Source of the DNA: a bacterium
GTDB taxonomy: Bacteria; Chlamydiota; Chlamydiia; Chlamydiales; Rhabdochlamydiaceae
Length of the DNA: 6,924 nt
Reading direction: 5' to 3'
Assembly: GCA_021802305.1 (NCBI GenBank)
Contig: JAKAAD010000052.1
Span: forward strand, 1-6,924
Below the pieces are notes generated by a model. The model made no database searches, was not told the origin of the DNA, and worked only from the letters and a program-made list of their open reading frames with translations. A program made the translations under genes and the position numbers. Shown here one piece after another: positions 1 through 6,294 of the stretch. Within the stretch, counting starts at the first letter, position 1; every line of letters begins with the position of its first letter.

Positions 1-118
1 ATAACAGTTGATAAAAATGGAAACTAACAGAGCAAACTTTTTAAATCATGCATTGCGGATCTGACTACAAATCTCATCTGAGCGCTTCTTGAAAATTGAT
101 GAAATAAGGAAATCAAAT
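1..118. other. Non-coding left edge, no gene seen
   Basis: This stretch lies downstream of the minus-strand LicD-like gene and runs to the window edge. The only open frames are trivial; for example an ATG at 17 is closed by TGA after 15 codons. The reverse strand, where a terminator for the LicD-like gene would lie, shows no GC-rich stem followed by a T run. The first 27 bases could be the tail of a plus-strand gene ending in TAA at 25-27, but this cannot be supported from so few codons. Confidence 0.5.
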
Positions 119-1306
119 CTACTGAGTAAGCCAATAGGGGTGTTCTTCTACTTTGAGGTATTGCTGTCTTTCTTCATTCCAAACCATGACAGGGTCTAGA
201 TTTTCTCCATAGAGGCCTTGCAGATAGTTCACTATCTTATGTGGAGCCCAGAGAGAGAGACCATCGAATTCGGCTCGTACAAGAGGAAAAATGTCATCAT
301 AGGAAAATGGATGGCAGGCAGCCAGTTCTCTCTTTTGCCAGCTCAGGGGGAGGGAGCTTTCTTTGCCGGTGTAGTAATAAGAGATCGTTCGCGTCGATGG
401 ATCAATTTCGTAATGGTAAATGTCAATAAAGTTTTTACTCTCTTTGACATAGAGTTTAAAAAGTGATTTAGGCCTTGAATAGCAGGACCAATCTTGCAAC
501 GCATATTTCTTCGGATCAAGCTGGGAAAGGACCCGCCTAACGTTGTCATGATCGGGCAAAAGCACTGCAATATCAATGTCCCAGTCCCAAGGAATGCGCC
601 CACCATAACGATATGCACCCAGGCAAGTACCGCAATCAATCCAGTAGACAATCCCGTGCTTCTCTAAGAGCTCGGCGATTTCACGTAGAGCATCGATTTC
701 TCTTCGTTGAAGAGCTGTAGGTTTTGTTGGACGGGCATGGTGGAGACAGAGGGCCCGATCATTTGAATAAAGGTAAGAAATTCCGAGACGTTGATATTCC
801 TCACTAAGCGAAGTTAGGGCAAGAGCAGATCGAGCCGTTTGAAATTCTGCGTGGCGCATCCTGACTTCGGGGGATAAAAATGCAAGTCCCTTCATTGCAG
901 CTCCTAAGGGGAGTGCGATAGGAAGCGTTAGAACACTAAGTGAAGCGGTCAACCGAGGCCATTTTTTATAACGAAATTCTTGCTCTACTTGCCAAATCTT
1001 TTTTTGATGATTTTGCTCCGCAATTTTTCCACAAAATAAGTAGCGGCAGGGGAGGAGAATGGTATTTCCCAGAGATTCAATACACCCCGCACCTTGAAAG
1101 GCAGTGTTCAAGAAGGGATGCTCTCTAATGGTATGAAAGAAGGTAACAAAAGGAAGGCCTACTGGCATCATCATATCGCGCAAAAACCCCTGTTTTACGT
1201 GAACTTCCTGCTGTTCCTGGGCAAACAGTGAACCAACAGACAATAAGCTACTTATAATCAATAGGTTAATACTCTTTAATCCCCATATTCTTATCCTTGC
1301 ACTCAT
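119..1306 (-). CDS. LicD-family transferase-like protein with N-terminal signal/anchor segment
   Basis: This is a 395-residue protein of the LicD/fukutin-related family, whose members transfer phosphocholine or phosphoribitol from CDP-activated donors onto glycans. The family core is clear. It has GTCLGAYRYGG at residues 226-236, then IPWDWDIDI with acidic residues D241, D243 and D245 (probable metal/nucleotide site), then FIDIYHY at 293-299, matching the usual 'DIF' block. A C-terminal block ending in a YLQGLYG segment matches the family end. The N-terminus (1-29) looks like a signal peptide: Arg/Lys, then a hydrophobic run ending SLFA-QE. A second hydrophobic stretch lies at about 119-145. 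Residues 30-205 match nothing I know. The ATG at 1306 is chosen because GGAGGAGG lies just upstream (1309-1316) and it begins the signal-like segment. An in-frame ATG at 1399 would add 31 residues, cross that ribosome site and overlap the divergent gene. Family call is firm; substrate and location are unknown. Confidence 0.82.
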   Translation of the reverse strand: MSARIRIWGLKSINLLIISSLLSVGSLFAQEQQEVHVKQGFLRDMMMPVGLPFVTFFHTIREHPFLNTAFQGAGCIESLGNTILLPCRYLFCGKIAEQNHQKKIWQVEQEFRYKKWPRLTASLSVLTLPIALPLGAAMKGLAFLSPEVRMRHAEFQTARSALALTSLSEEYQRLGISYLYSNDRALCLHHARPTKPTALQRREIDALREIAELLEKHGIVYWIDCGTCLGAYRYGGRIPWDWDIDIAVLLPDHDNVRRVLSQLDPKKYALQDWSCYSRPKSLFKLYVKESKNFIDIYHYEIDPSTRTISYYYTGKESSLPLSWQKRELAACHPFSYDDIFPLVRAEFDGLSLWAPHKIVNYLQGLYGENLDPVMVWNEERQQYLKVEEHPYWLTQ

Positions 1307-1308
1307 AA

Positions 1309-1316
1309 CCTCCTCC
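1309..1316 (-). promoter_or_regulatory. Strong ribosome binding site fixing the LicD-like start
   Basis: On the minus strand this reads GGAGGAGG, followed by TT and the ATG at 1306-1304. The distal GGAGG is 5 nt from the start codon. It decides between this ATG and the upstream in-frame ATG at 1399. Confidence 0.75.
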
Positions 1317-1318
1317 AG

Positions 1319-1339
1319 TGTATCATCGCATGTATCATC
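1319..1339. repeat. Direct repeat TGTATCATC x2 in the divergent promoter
   Basis: TGTATCATC occurs at 1319-1327 and identically at 1331-1339, separated by GCA, giving a 12-bp period. The pair sits where the -35 region of the plus-strand promoter would be, and within the region transcribed as the 5' leader of the minus-strand gene. The position suits an operator for a regulator acting on both genes. The repeat is certain; regulatory function is inference. Confidence 0.5.
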
Positions 1340-1366
1340 TGATATAATTATTAAAGTTTGATTCAA
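1339..1366 (-). promoter_or_regulatory. Candidate promoter of the LicD-like gene
   Basis: Read on the minus strand, TTGAAT (1366-1361) and TATCAG (1344-1339) are separated by 16 bp. Each matches four of six positions of the TTGACA/TATAAT consensus. It would start transcription roughly 25 nt before the ATG at 1306 and overlaps the opposite promoter candidate. This is a moderate match only, supported by the lack of other space for a promoter. Confidence 0.35.
1340..1348 (+). promoter_or_regulatory. Extended -10 promoter element for the RDD gene
   Basis: T1340-G1341-A-TATAAT is a perfect extended -10 element (TGnTATAAT), placed 36 bp before the ATG at 1385. The -35 region (about 1320-1325, GTATCA) does not match TTGACA, as is common when the extended TG is present. 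A housekeeping sigma factor would be expected to use it. Confidence 0.6.
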
Positions 1367-1384
1367 TAAGTAAAGAGTATCTTT

Positions 1385-2269
1385 ATGATTAGCGCACATT
1401 CTTCATGGCGACGCCTCGGTGCACGACTTACAGACTGGGCGCTCTTTTTTGGATTTTTGAGTGTTGTCCTCATTCCAGTCGCGAATCCTATGTTGCAATT
1501 AGGTTTAAGCCTTGCAGCTCCTGCATTCTGGGTAATCCCCGAGGCATTTTTCCTAAAGGCCTTCCGCAGGACATTTGGCATGCTACTCTTTGGGTTAGAG
1601 TTTGAAGCAAAAAATCTCACATTTTTCAAGGCGCTAAAGCACGCTCTCTTTCTTTCAGCATCACACCCAATGCTCATCAAAAAAATTGGTCGTTTTCGAT
1701 GGCTCACTGTTTCGACGATCTGTATTGCTTCTATTTTTTTTGCCCTTTATGCTTTCTCGGTGAATGACTTTACTGTTCAATTGCAAAAGAGAATCTTTAC
1801 AACCGGGTGGATCCAATATTCTCATGCAGACCAGAAGTTTACGGTCACATTTCCCAAAGATCCCTTTTTCGAAAGCAAGCAACTTGAGATCCCTAATAGT
1901 GATAAAGTGCTCGTGTATGAAGAGTTGAGAAGCGTTCATGGAAAGGGCATCACGTATACAGTGAGCTATATGGAGCTTCCGAGAAAATGGCTTTGGGCAG
2001 GTGCCAGCACTCTTCTCAAAGGAGCTCTCGAACTTCTCGTGAAAACCGCTGAAGATAAGCCCATTCTTTTGGAGAAGTTACAAACCTCTCATCAAGGATA
2101 TTCAGCTCTTGATTTTCACCTCCTTCATAAGGGACAAGAAACAAAAGGAAGGCTCATCCTTACGGGCAAGATACTCTACAAGCTCACAGTCACTTATCCC
2201 CCTGATAAGGTCGAATTTTTACAAGATCAATCATTCTTCGATTCATTTATTTTGCATTCAAATTCATAA
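1385..2269 (+). CDS. RDD-family membrane protein with C-terminal extra-membrane domain
   Basis: This is a 294-residue inner-membrane protein. Residues 8-18 (WRRLGARLTDW) match the N-terminal RDD signature, in which Arg and Asp sit at the start of the first membrane helix. Hydrophobic segments follow at about 18-34 and 37-57. The stretch FRRTFGMLLFGLEF (60-73) corresponds to the second RDD motif, normally of the form 'T.GK...G'. A further helix lies at about 107-124. Residues 140-290 form a separate soluble domain with alternating strand-like segments (YSHADQKFTVTFP, VLVYEELRS, YTVSYMELP, GRLILTGKILYKLTVTYP), ending FFDSFIL. I recognise the general look of such lipid- or wall-facing domains but cannot name a family. 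RDD proteins are usually of unknown function, some being linked to ion transport. The weak ribosome site AAAGAG (1372-1377) lies 7 nt before ATG. Divergent from the LicD-like gene. RDD call fairly secure; role unknown. Confidence 0.72.
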   Translation: MISAHSSWRRLGARLTDWALFFGFLSVVLIPVANPMLQLGLSLAAPAFWVIPEAFFLKAFRRTFGMLLFGLEFEAKNLTFFKALKHALFLSASHPMLIKKIGRFRWLTVSTICIASIFFALYAFSVNDFTVQLQKRIFTTGWIQYSHADQKFTVTFPKDPFFESKQLEIPNSDKVLVYEELRSVHGKGITYTVSYMELPRKWLWAGASTLLKGALELLVKTAEDKPILLEKLQTSHQGYSALDFHLLHKGQETKGRLILTGKILYKLTVTYPPDKVEFLQDQSFFDSFILHSNS

Positions 2270-2281
2270 TTCATAATTAAT
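2261..2281. repeat. Three 7-bp AT-rich tandem units across a stop codon
   Basis: AATTCAT at 2261-2267 and 2268-2274 is followed by the one-mismatch unit AATTAAT at 2275-2281. The array includes the last codons of the RDD gene and its TAA stop (2267-2269). It is short and low in complexity, so slippage during replication is the simplest origin. Confidence 0.45.
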
Positions 2282-2367
2282 AATATTAAATTAAAAAAAA
2301 CATGATAAATTTAATTATGTAAATTGATATTTATGGTTTAAAAGGCGATTCAAGGGGAGGCCTAGCC
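2270..2367 (+). promoter_or_regulatory. AT-rich spacer, probable promoter region of the large unknown gene
   Basis: These 98 bp are almost entirely A and T up to about 2343, including an A8 run at 2293-2300. An AT-only inverted repeat, AATTTA (2308-2313) and TAAATT (2320-2325) with a 6-nt loop, lies in the middle. No GC-rich stem with a T run is present, so no intrinsic terminator for the RDD gene is seen. Possible elements such as TGATAAATT (2303-2311) or TTGATA (2324-2329) do not form a convincing spaced pair. Read-through from the RDD gene is also possible. Confidence 0.35.
2353..2360 (+). promoter_or_regulatory. Ribosome binding site of the large unknown gene
   Basis: AGGGGAGG sits 7 nt before the ATG at 2368. 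It is a strong purine-rich match and favours this start over the in-frame ATG two codons later at 2374, which would be 13 nt away. Confidence 0.65.
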
Positions 2368-4509
2368 ATGCACATGCGAAGACCAGGAGAGCTCTCACTG
2401 CTCGAAGCAGTAGATGATCTTGCCCATATGGCTGAAGTTGATAAGGTTGCTCCTCAAAAGGAAGACTCTCATGAATCAGAACCGATCCAAACAATTTCAT
2501 GGCAAGAACCAGATCGTTTCCTCTATAAAAAAGAACGTGCACAATCCGTTTTTCGCTCGATTTTGCATTATCTACAAGAGCTGTACGAGACAAGGCGGCA
2601 AGAGATTTCAGACCCCTCTGTGCAAAGAGGAATCCAAGCATTGATGCTCCTCATGAGCGAAGCGGTGCAAAAAATGGATCGATGGTTAAAGCAATCTCAC
2701 CATGCAGAAAGTATTACGGAACTCGATGAATATAAAGAAGTACAACAATTCTATCTTACGAAGATTGTACAAAGATTTGAGGGTCTTATTGAAATCGCAG
2801 AGATTCCGGAAGCGTGGGTGAAACACACTTTTAAAATTGCTAACGAAAAAGAGAGGGTGGGATTGAAAGATGTGGGAGCGGTTCGCACAGATAAACAATA
2901 CGAACTCTTCTTCATTCCAAAGCAAGATGGGACTTCGTTTTTTTCACGCGATCTCGTTCGTCATATGTACCTTGTGCGCCAGTGCGAAATGCTACTCCCA
3001 GATCTCGTAGTGGAAGATCCGCTTGCACGAATGAAAAGCATCCTAGATAAAGACCTCTGCTTTTCTGCGCAAGAGATCTTACATTTGGCATCTCCTTATA
3101 TGGAGGAATTCTACAAAGAAGCCATGCTCCACAAAGATAAACCTTTCGTAGGAGCGTTAAACAAAGCACTTATGGCGCTCATGCTCGCATCTAAATCGCG
3201 CCATTTGTTGCAACACACTATGGGAAAATGCTGTCTCGATTATTACGCAGATTTTCATACCTATTTGCGACAGGCTTTGATATCGGAAGAATACAAACAC
3301 TTTATCTTGCATCCTCCTAAGCCCTCTGAACGTTTTTCTCGCTGTTTAATCCACCTTGCGCACGTACTGAGCGCGGCCTTTTTCCTGCGGGTCAGTGCAA
3401 AGGAGGAGATGTCCTCTTTTATTCGGCATCTCATTGAGAGAGGAGGGGAGGGGTCGATTACCGAAGAACCCACTCATACACCGCTTCTAGAATGGAATAG
3501 CCTGCTCGACGAGGACGAACATTTGCGCTTCTTTTTGCATCAATATCCAAATAGTCCGTTAAAAAAGGCACTGGATCTCTTTGCGGAAGAAAAAGCACTA
3601 AAGGGATTTGATCCCGTCGCCCAAGGAAATTATCCTGCAAAAATGTTTGCAATCATTTACGGGAATCAAGAAATTACTTGTTTGCGCCTAGGATGCCCAA
3701 CAGAGCAAACTGCTATCCATAAGGCTCACATTCTCGATGAATTTCTCGGGTTTTTGCGCTCAAAAAAGAGTGCACGCACTTTAATTATCAACGTACAAGA
3801 TCGCACTTCATGGATGGAACATGCACGAAGTATTGCCTTAGAAGAATTGCAGAAAGAATTCGCTGAGTCACTGCTCGTCGTTACGCTACCAAAACAGACC
3901 GAATTTTACATGCAAATAGGGCCTTACCTTGCTTTAAATGATGCAAAAGCTTTTATGGAACAATTCCAACAGCAAATTAGCAGTGGAGAGGAGTGCGGCT
4001 ATTTTTTCCCTCCAAAGTGGAATAAAACTGCACTACGACAATTCGTTAAAGAGGGGATTCCCTTGGTGCATACGCTCTTTTTTGGAAGTAAATCTCATCT
4101 TGTTCACAAGAATCGACAAGATTTTATCGAGATCTTCTATTTGCTCCTCGTACTTAAAATGATTGAGCTCTTCAAACCAGAAGTTTTAAGTTTCACTTGT
4201 AAGGATGCCATCGATATAAGCCCAGCAGCAAATGCAGAACTCTTTGGATTTTTGCGCATGCTGCATAGCCCCTCTCCATGGACTCAGGATGAGAAGAATT
4301 TGTTTCTCTGGATCCTCTATTCTCCCGCTCTTCTCTTTCGAGAGCGAGCGATCGACATTCAGCGATTTAGTCGCATGATCGGAGCACTCTCCATCGTACA
4401 GGCGGCACTAGAAGTACATTTTGATCGCGTCGTCCATGCAATCAGTTCTTTATACGAAGAGGGTTTTTTGCAAGAGATTGCCGTGCACTCTATCCATTTT
4501 GCAGCCTAG
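2368..4509 (+). CDS. 713-residue helical protein of unknown function, possible chlamydial secreted-effector relative
   Basis: I cannot assign this protein firmly. It has no signal peptide and no convincing membrane helix. The first 50 residues are acidic and polar, probably disordered. Residues 51-420 look almost wholly helical. From about 425 the character changes to alternating strands and helices, with distinctive segments: MFAIIYGNQEITCLRLG (426-442), LIINVQDRTSW (472-482) followed by MEHAR, LLVVTLPKQTEFY (502-514), CGYFFPPKW (543-551), DFIEIFYLLLVLK (585-597) and LSFTCKDAID (607-616). The last is a strand-loop-helix motif with C611. From memory this C-terminal half resembles chlamydial DUF582 (PF04518) proteins, which are type III secreted effectors of roughly similar size; I could not verify this. 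The gene stands alone on the plus strand with its own ribosome site, and converges on yqgE with a 10-bp gap. That the gene is real is near certain from its length and Shine-Dalgarno site; the family link is tentative. Confidence 0.9.
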   Translation: MHMRRPGELSLLEAVDDLAHMAEVDKVAPQKEDSHESEPIQTISWQEPDRFLYKKERAQSVFRSILHYLQELYETRRQEISDPSVQRGIQALMLLMSEAVQKMDRWLKQSHHAESITELDEYKEVQQFYLTKIVQRFEGLIEIAEIPEAWVKHTFKIANEKERVGLKDVGAVRTDKQYELFFIPKQDGTSFFSRDLVRHMYLVRQCEMLLPDLVVEDPLARMKSILDKDLCFSAQEILHLASPYMEEFYKEAMLHKDKPFVGALNKALMALMLASKSRHLLQHTMGKCCLDYYADFHTYLRQALISEEYKHFILHPPKPSERFSRCLIHLAHVLSAAFFLRVSAKEEMSSFIRHLIERGGEGSITEEPTHTPLLEWNSLLDEDEHLRFFLHQYPNSPLKKALDLFAEEKALKGFDPVAQGNYPAKMFAIIYGNQEITCLRLGCPTEQTAIHKAHILDEFLGFLRSKKSARTLIINVQDRTSWMEHARSIALEELQKEFAESLLVVTLPKQTEFYMQIGPYLALNDAKAFMEQFQQQISSGEECGYFFPPKWNKTALRQFVKEGIPLVHTLFFGSKSHLVHKNRQDFIEIFYLLLVLKMIELFKPEVLSFTCKDAIDISPAANAELFGFLRMLHSPSPWTQDEKNLFLWILYSPALLFRERAIDIQRFSRMIGALSIVQAALEVHFDRVVHAISSLYEEGFLQEIAVHSIHFAA

Positions 4510-4519
4510 TGCTCAGCGA

Positions 4520-5086
4520 CTAATTCAAACTCAAATCTTCTGGAATCATAGATAGGGTGGCGTATTTCCCCCCCATCTCACGAAGAACGTTTTGCCAGAT
4601 CTTTTCTGGAGGGGTCTCAAAAATATGATGCTTACTTGCAGGATGTAAGAACCATTCACCACTCAAAAATTCTCGCTCTAACTGACCTGCACCCCAGCCA
4701 CAATACCCAAAACATAGCAAAACTGAGGGGCCATTTTGTTCGGTGAGTAGCTCCTGCAAAAATTGCAAATCACCTCCAAGGTAGACTCCCTTGCAAAGTT
4801 CAAGCGTCTGTTCCGGTATGCGATCAGAAGTATGTACCAGGACCATATGGGTAGGTTGAATGGGACCACCCATGCGCATTTGTACATTGCGGTTTTGAAG
4901 TCCTTTACTTTCGAGTACATCTTCCGGGAGTTCTACTTCGAGTGGTTTATTGATGATAAGGCCAAAGGAGCCATCTACGCTATGCTCACAGATTAAAACG
5001 ACACTTCGGAAGTAGATGCCGAGATCTTCTGCAGGGCTCGCGATCAAAAACGAACCCTTGGTTATCTGAGAATAAGGAGGGGTCAT
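4520..5086 (-). CDS. yqgE: YqgE/AlgH family protein (UPF0301)
   Basis: This is a 188-residue soluble protein, the usual length for YqgE (about 187). Family blocks appear in order. GSFLIASP (11-18) is followed by FRSVVLICEHS with GSFGLIINKPL (26-49). Then come MGGPIQPTHMVLVHTS (72-87), KGVYLGGDLQFLQELL (99-114), LLCFGYCGWGAGQLEREF (123-140) with W144, and a C-terminal IFETPPEKIW helix. The biochemical function of the family is unknown; AlgH was named for alginate regulation in Pseudomonas. The ATG at 5086 is preferred because it forms ATGA with the mlaD stop (TGA, 5085-5083) and has AGAGGT (5096-5091) 4 nt upstream. An in-frame GTG at 5092 lies inside that ribosome site, so it is a poor start. 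Last gene of the mlaF-mlaD-yqgE operon and likely translationally coupled to mlaD. A G7 run occurs at 4568-4574. No terminator is evident after the stop. Confidence 0.92.
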   Translation of the reverse strand: MTPPYSQITKGSFLIASPAEDLGIYFRSVVLICEHSVDGSFGLIINKPLEVELPEDVLESKGLQNRNVQMRMGGPIQPTHMVLVHTSDRIPEQTLELCKGVYLGGDLQFLQELLTEQNGPSVLLCFGYCGWGAGQLEREFLSGEWFLHPASKHHIFETPPEKIWQNVLREMGGKYATLSMIPEDLSLN

Positions 5087-6294
5087 GGGCACCTCTTTTG
5101 TTTTAAGCGTACGAGTTCATCATTGTACATCTTGAGTTTGCTACTCAAATGATCTACGTGATCTAAAAATTCGGAAAAATCCTTGCGAAATGTTTGATTT
5201 TCTAACACTTCGTTTTGCTGAATCCCTTTTACTTTTTCAATAAGCTCGGCAAGCTTTTGCATGGACCCTTGGATTTTATGAACTTGTTCTTCGCAATACT
5301 GTTGAAAATTCTCGGGATTTTCAAGGTGCTCCATTTCAATAGCGCGCTGGGCACGCAGGCGCATCCAGGTTTTATTTTGATAGAAAAAAAGGCCATATTG
5401 GTTGATGTCTTGCATGAGCATATGAAACTTATGCATAGCACTTTGCAGCTCCATATAGAGATCATTATTCTCAATGAGTTTGCCCAACGTTCCCTCGCCC
5501 GAAGAGATTGTTTTCGTAATACTTGCAATGTGCGCAAACGCATTTTTCGCGTCTTCAAGTATTGCCCCCATGTTCGCAAATGCATGAGATCTTTGCAGCT
5601 CCTCTAATCCATCGCGAATGCTGGTCATTACTTCATTGATATTTTCGATAGTTGTTTTAGCATCTTGAACTAAACCAGACGCGTTCAATGCATGGAGAGC
5701 CTGGCTCATCTCTTGCATAGTAGACTCCAAACTTGCAAGGACATTCGTGACTAGATCTTCATGATCTTCAAACCAAGTATTTACGAGAGAAAATGTATTT
5801 TGAACTATTTTTGCTAGACGAGTCATTTCATGAAAAACAAGATCGAGCTGGGAAAGGGATCGTGCATAGATAGGCGTTTTTTCTGTGACGAGCTTTGGTT
5901 TTTCGCCCAAAGGAATCGGTTTAGGAAGAATGGCAATCGATTTCTCTCCTAGTAAACCATAGGTTTCGACAGCTATTTCATCCGTTTGGTACATCTTCAC
6001 GCTCGAATCGACTTTCAGCGTAGCCTGATAAAAATAAAGATTTCCCAATGCATCGACAACAGGATGGGTGCGAGCATCGGCGATAGGGTAGAGGGTAACA
6101 ACTTCTCCTACGGGAAATCCTTCCAATGTCACACGGGTTCCCTTGCGAATCATCGTAACATCCGAAAAGCGAACGAAGAGGATTTGTTTGCCATTTCCAA
6201 TAGTAGGTTTAATAAAGAAAATCATCCAAATCACCAGAGCTGCGATGACAATAAAAAAACTTCCGATGAGAACATTTTTCAACTTATCGGACAT
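5083..6294 (-). CDS. mlaD: MlaD-like MCE-domain protein of a phospholipid transport system
   Basis: This is a 403-residue periplasmic protein anchored by one N-terminal helix (about 8-28). It is the substrate-binding MCE component that, in Mla-type systems, forms a ring carrying phospholipid between the inner-membrane ABC transporter and the outer membrane. The MCE domain spans about 36-125: strand ILFVRFSDV, then the 'G..V...G..VG.V' pattern in KGTRVTLEGFPVGEVV (51-66), and YGLLGEKSIAIL (112-123), matching the conserved GLLG turn. After it comes a long helical region, partly coiled coil, containing GEGTLGKLIENNDLYMEL (266-283), a block typical of MCE C-terminal regions. The protein is much longer than E. 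coli MlaD (about 180), resembling longer MCE proteins. The start ATG directly follows the mlaF stop (TAGATG). Ribosome site AAGGAG (6310-6305) lies inside the last codons of mlaF, 10 nt away. The gene ends by overlapping yqgE. Confidence 0.9.
   Translation of the reverse strand: MSDKLKNVLIGSFFIVIAALVIWMIFFIKPTIGNGKQILFVRFSDVTMIRKGTRVTLEGFPVGEVVTLYPIADARTHPVVDALGNLYFYQATLKVDSSVKMYQTDEIAVETYGLLGEKSIAILPKPIPLGEKPKLVTEKTPIYARSLSQLDLVFHEMTRLAKIVQNTFSLVNTWFEDHEDLVTNVLASLESTMQEMSQALHALNASGLVQDAKTTIENINEVMTSIRDGLEELQRSHAFANMGAILEDAKNAFAHIASITKTISSGEGTLGKLIENNDLYMELQSAMHKFHMLMQDINQYGLFFYQNKTWMRLRAQRAIEMEHLENPENFQQYCEEQVHKIQGSMQKLAELIEKVKGIQQNEVLENQTFRKDFSEFLDHVDHLSSKLKMYNDELVRLKQKRCP
5091..5096 (-). 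promoter_or_regulatory. Ribosome binding site that decides the yqgE start
   Basis: AGAGGT on the minus strand, 4 nt before ATG 5086. The alternative in-frame GTG (5092-5090) uses bases of this same site, which argues against that start and supports the 188-residue product. Confidence 0.65.

Noticed and set aside
343..651. Minus-strand 102-codon frame within the LicD-like gene
   Set aside because: An alternative frame over the LicD catalytic motifs; the LicD frame is clearly the coding one.
1307..1399. Upstream in-frame ATG at 1399 extending the LicD-like protein by 31 residues
   Set aside because: It would bury the signal-like segment, ignore the strong GGAGGAGG site before 1306 and overlap the divergent RDD start.
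4470..4486. Small hairpin GCAAGAGATTGC next to a T6 run near the end of the large gene
   Set aside because: The stem is only four base pairs, and the T run precedes rather than follows it on the plus strand, so it is not an intrinsic terminator.
4568..4574. G7 run in yqgE as a phase-variation switch
   Set aside because: The run is short, encodes ordinary Gly codons in a conserved C-terminal segment, and nothing suggests switching; it needs strain comparison.
5087..5092. GTG start for yqgE adding two residues
   Set aside because: The GTG overlaps the Shine-Dalgarno bases themselves; the ATG at 5086 has correct spacing and the ATGA overlap.
5215..5607. Plus-strand 130-codon open frame
   Set aside because: A shadow of the MlaD coding strand, with no good ribosome site or family resemblance.
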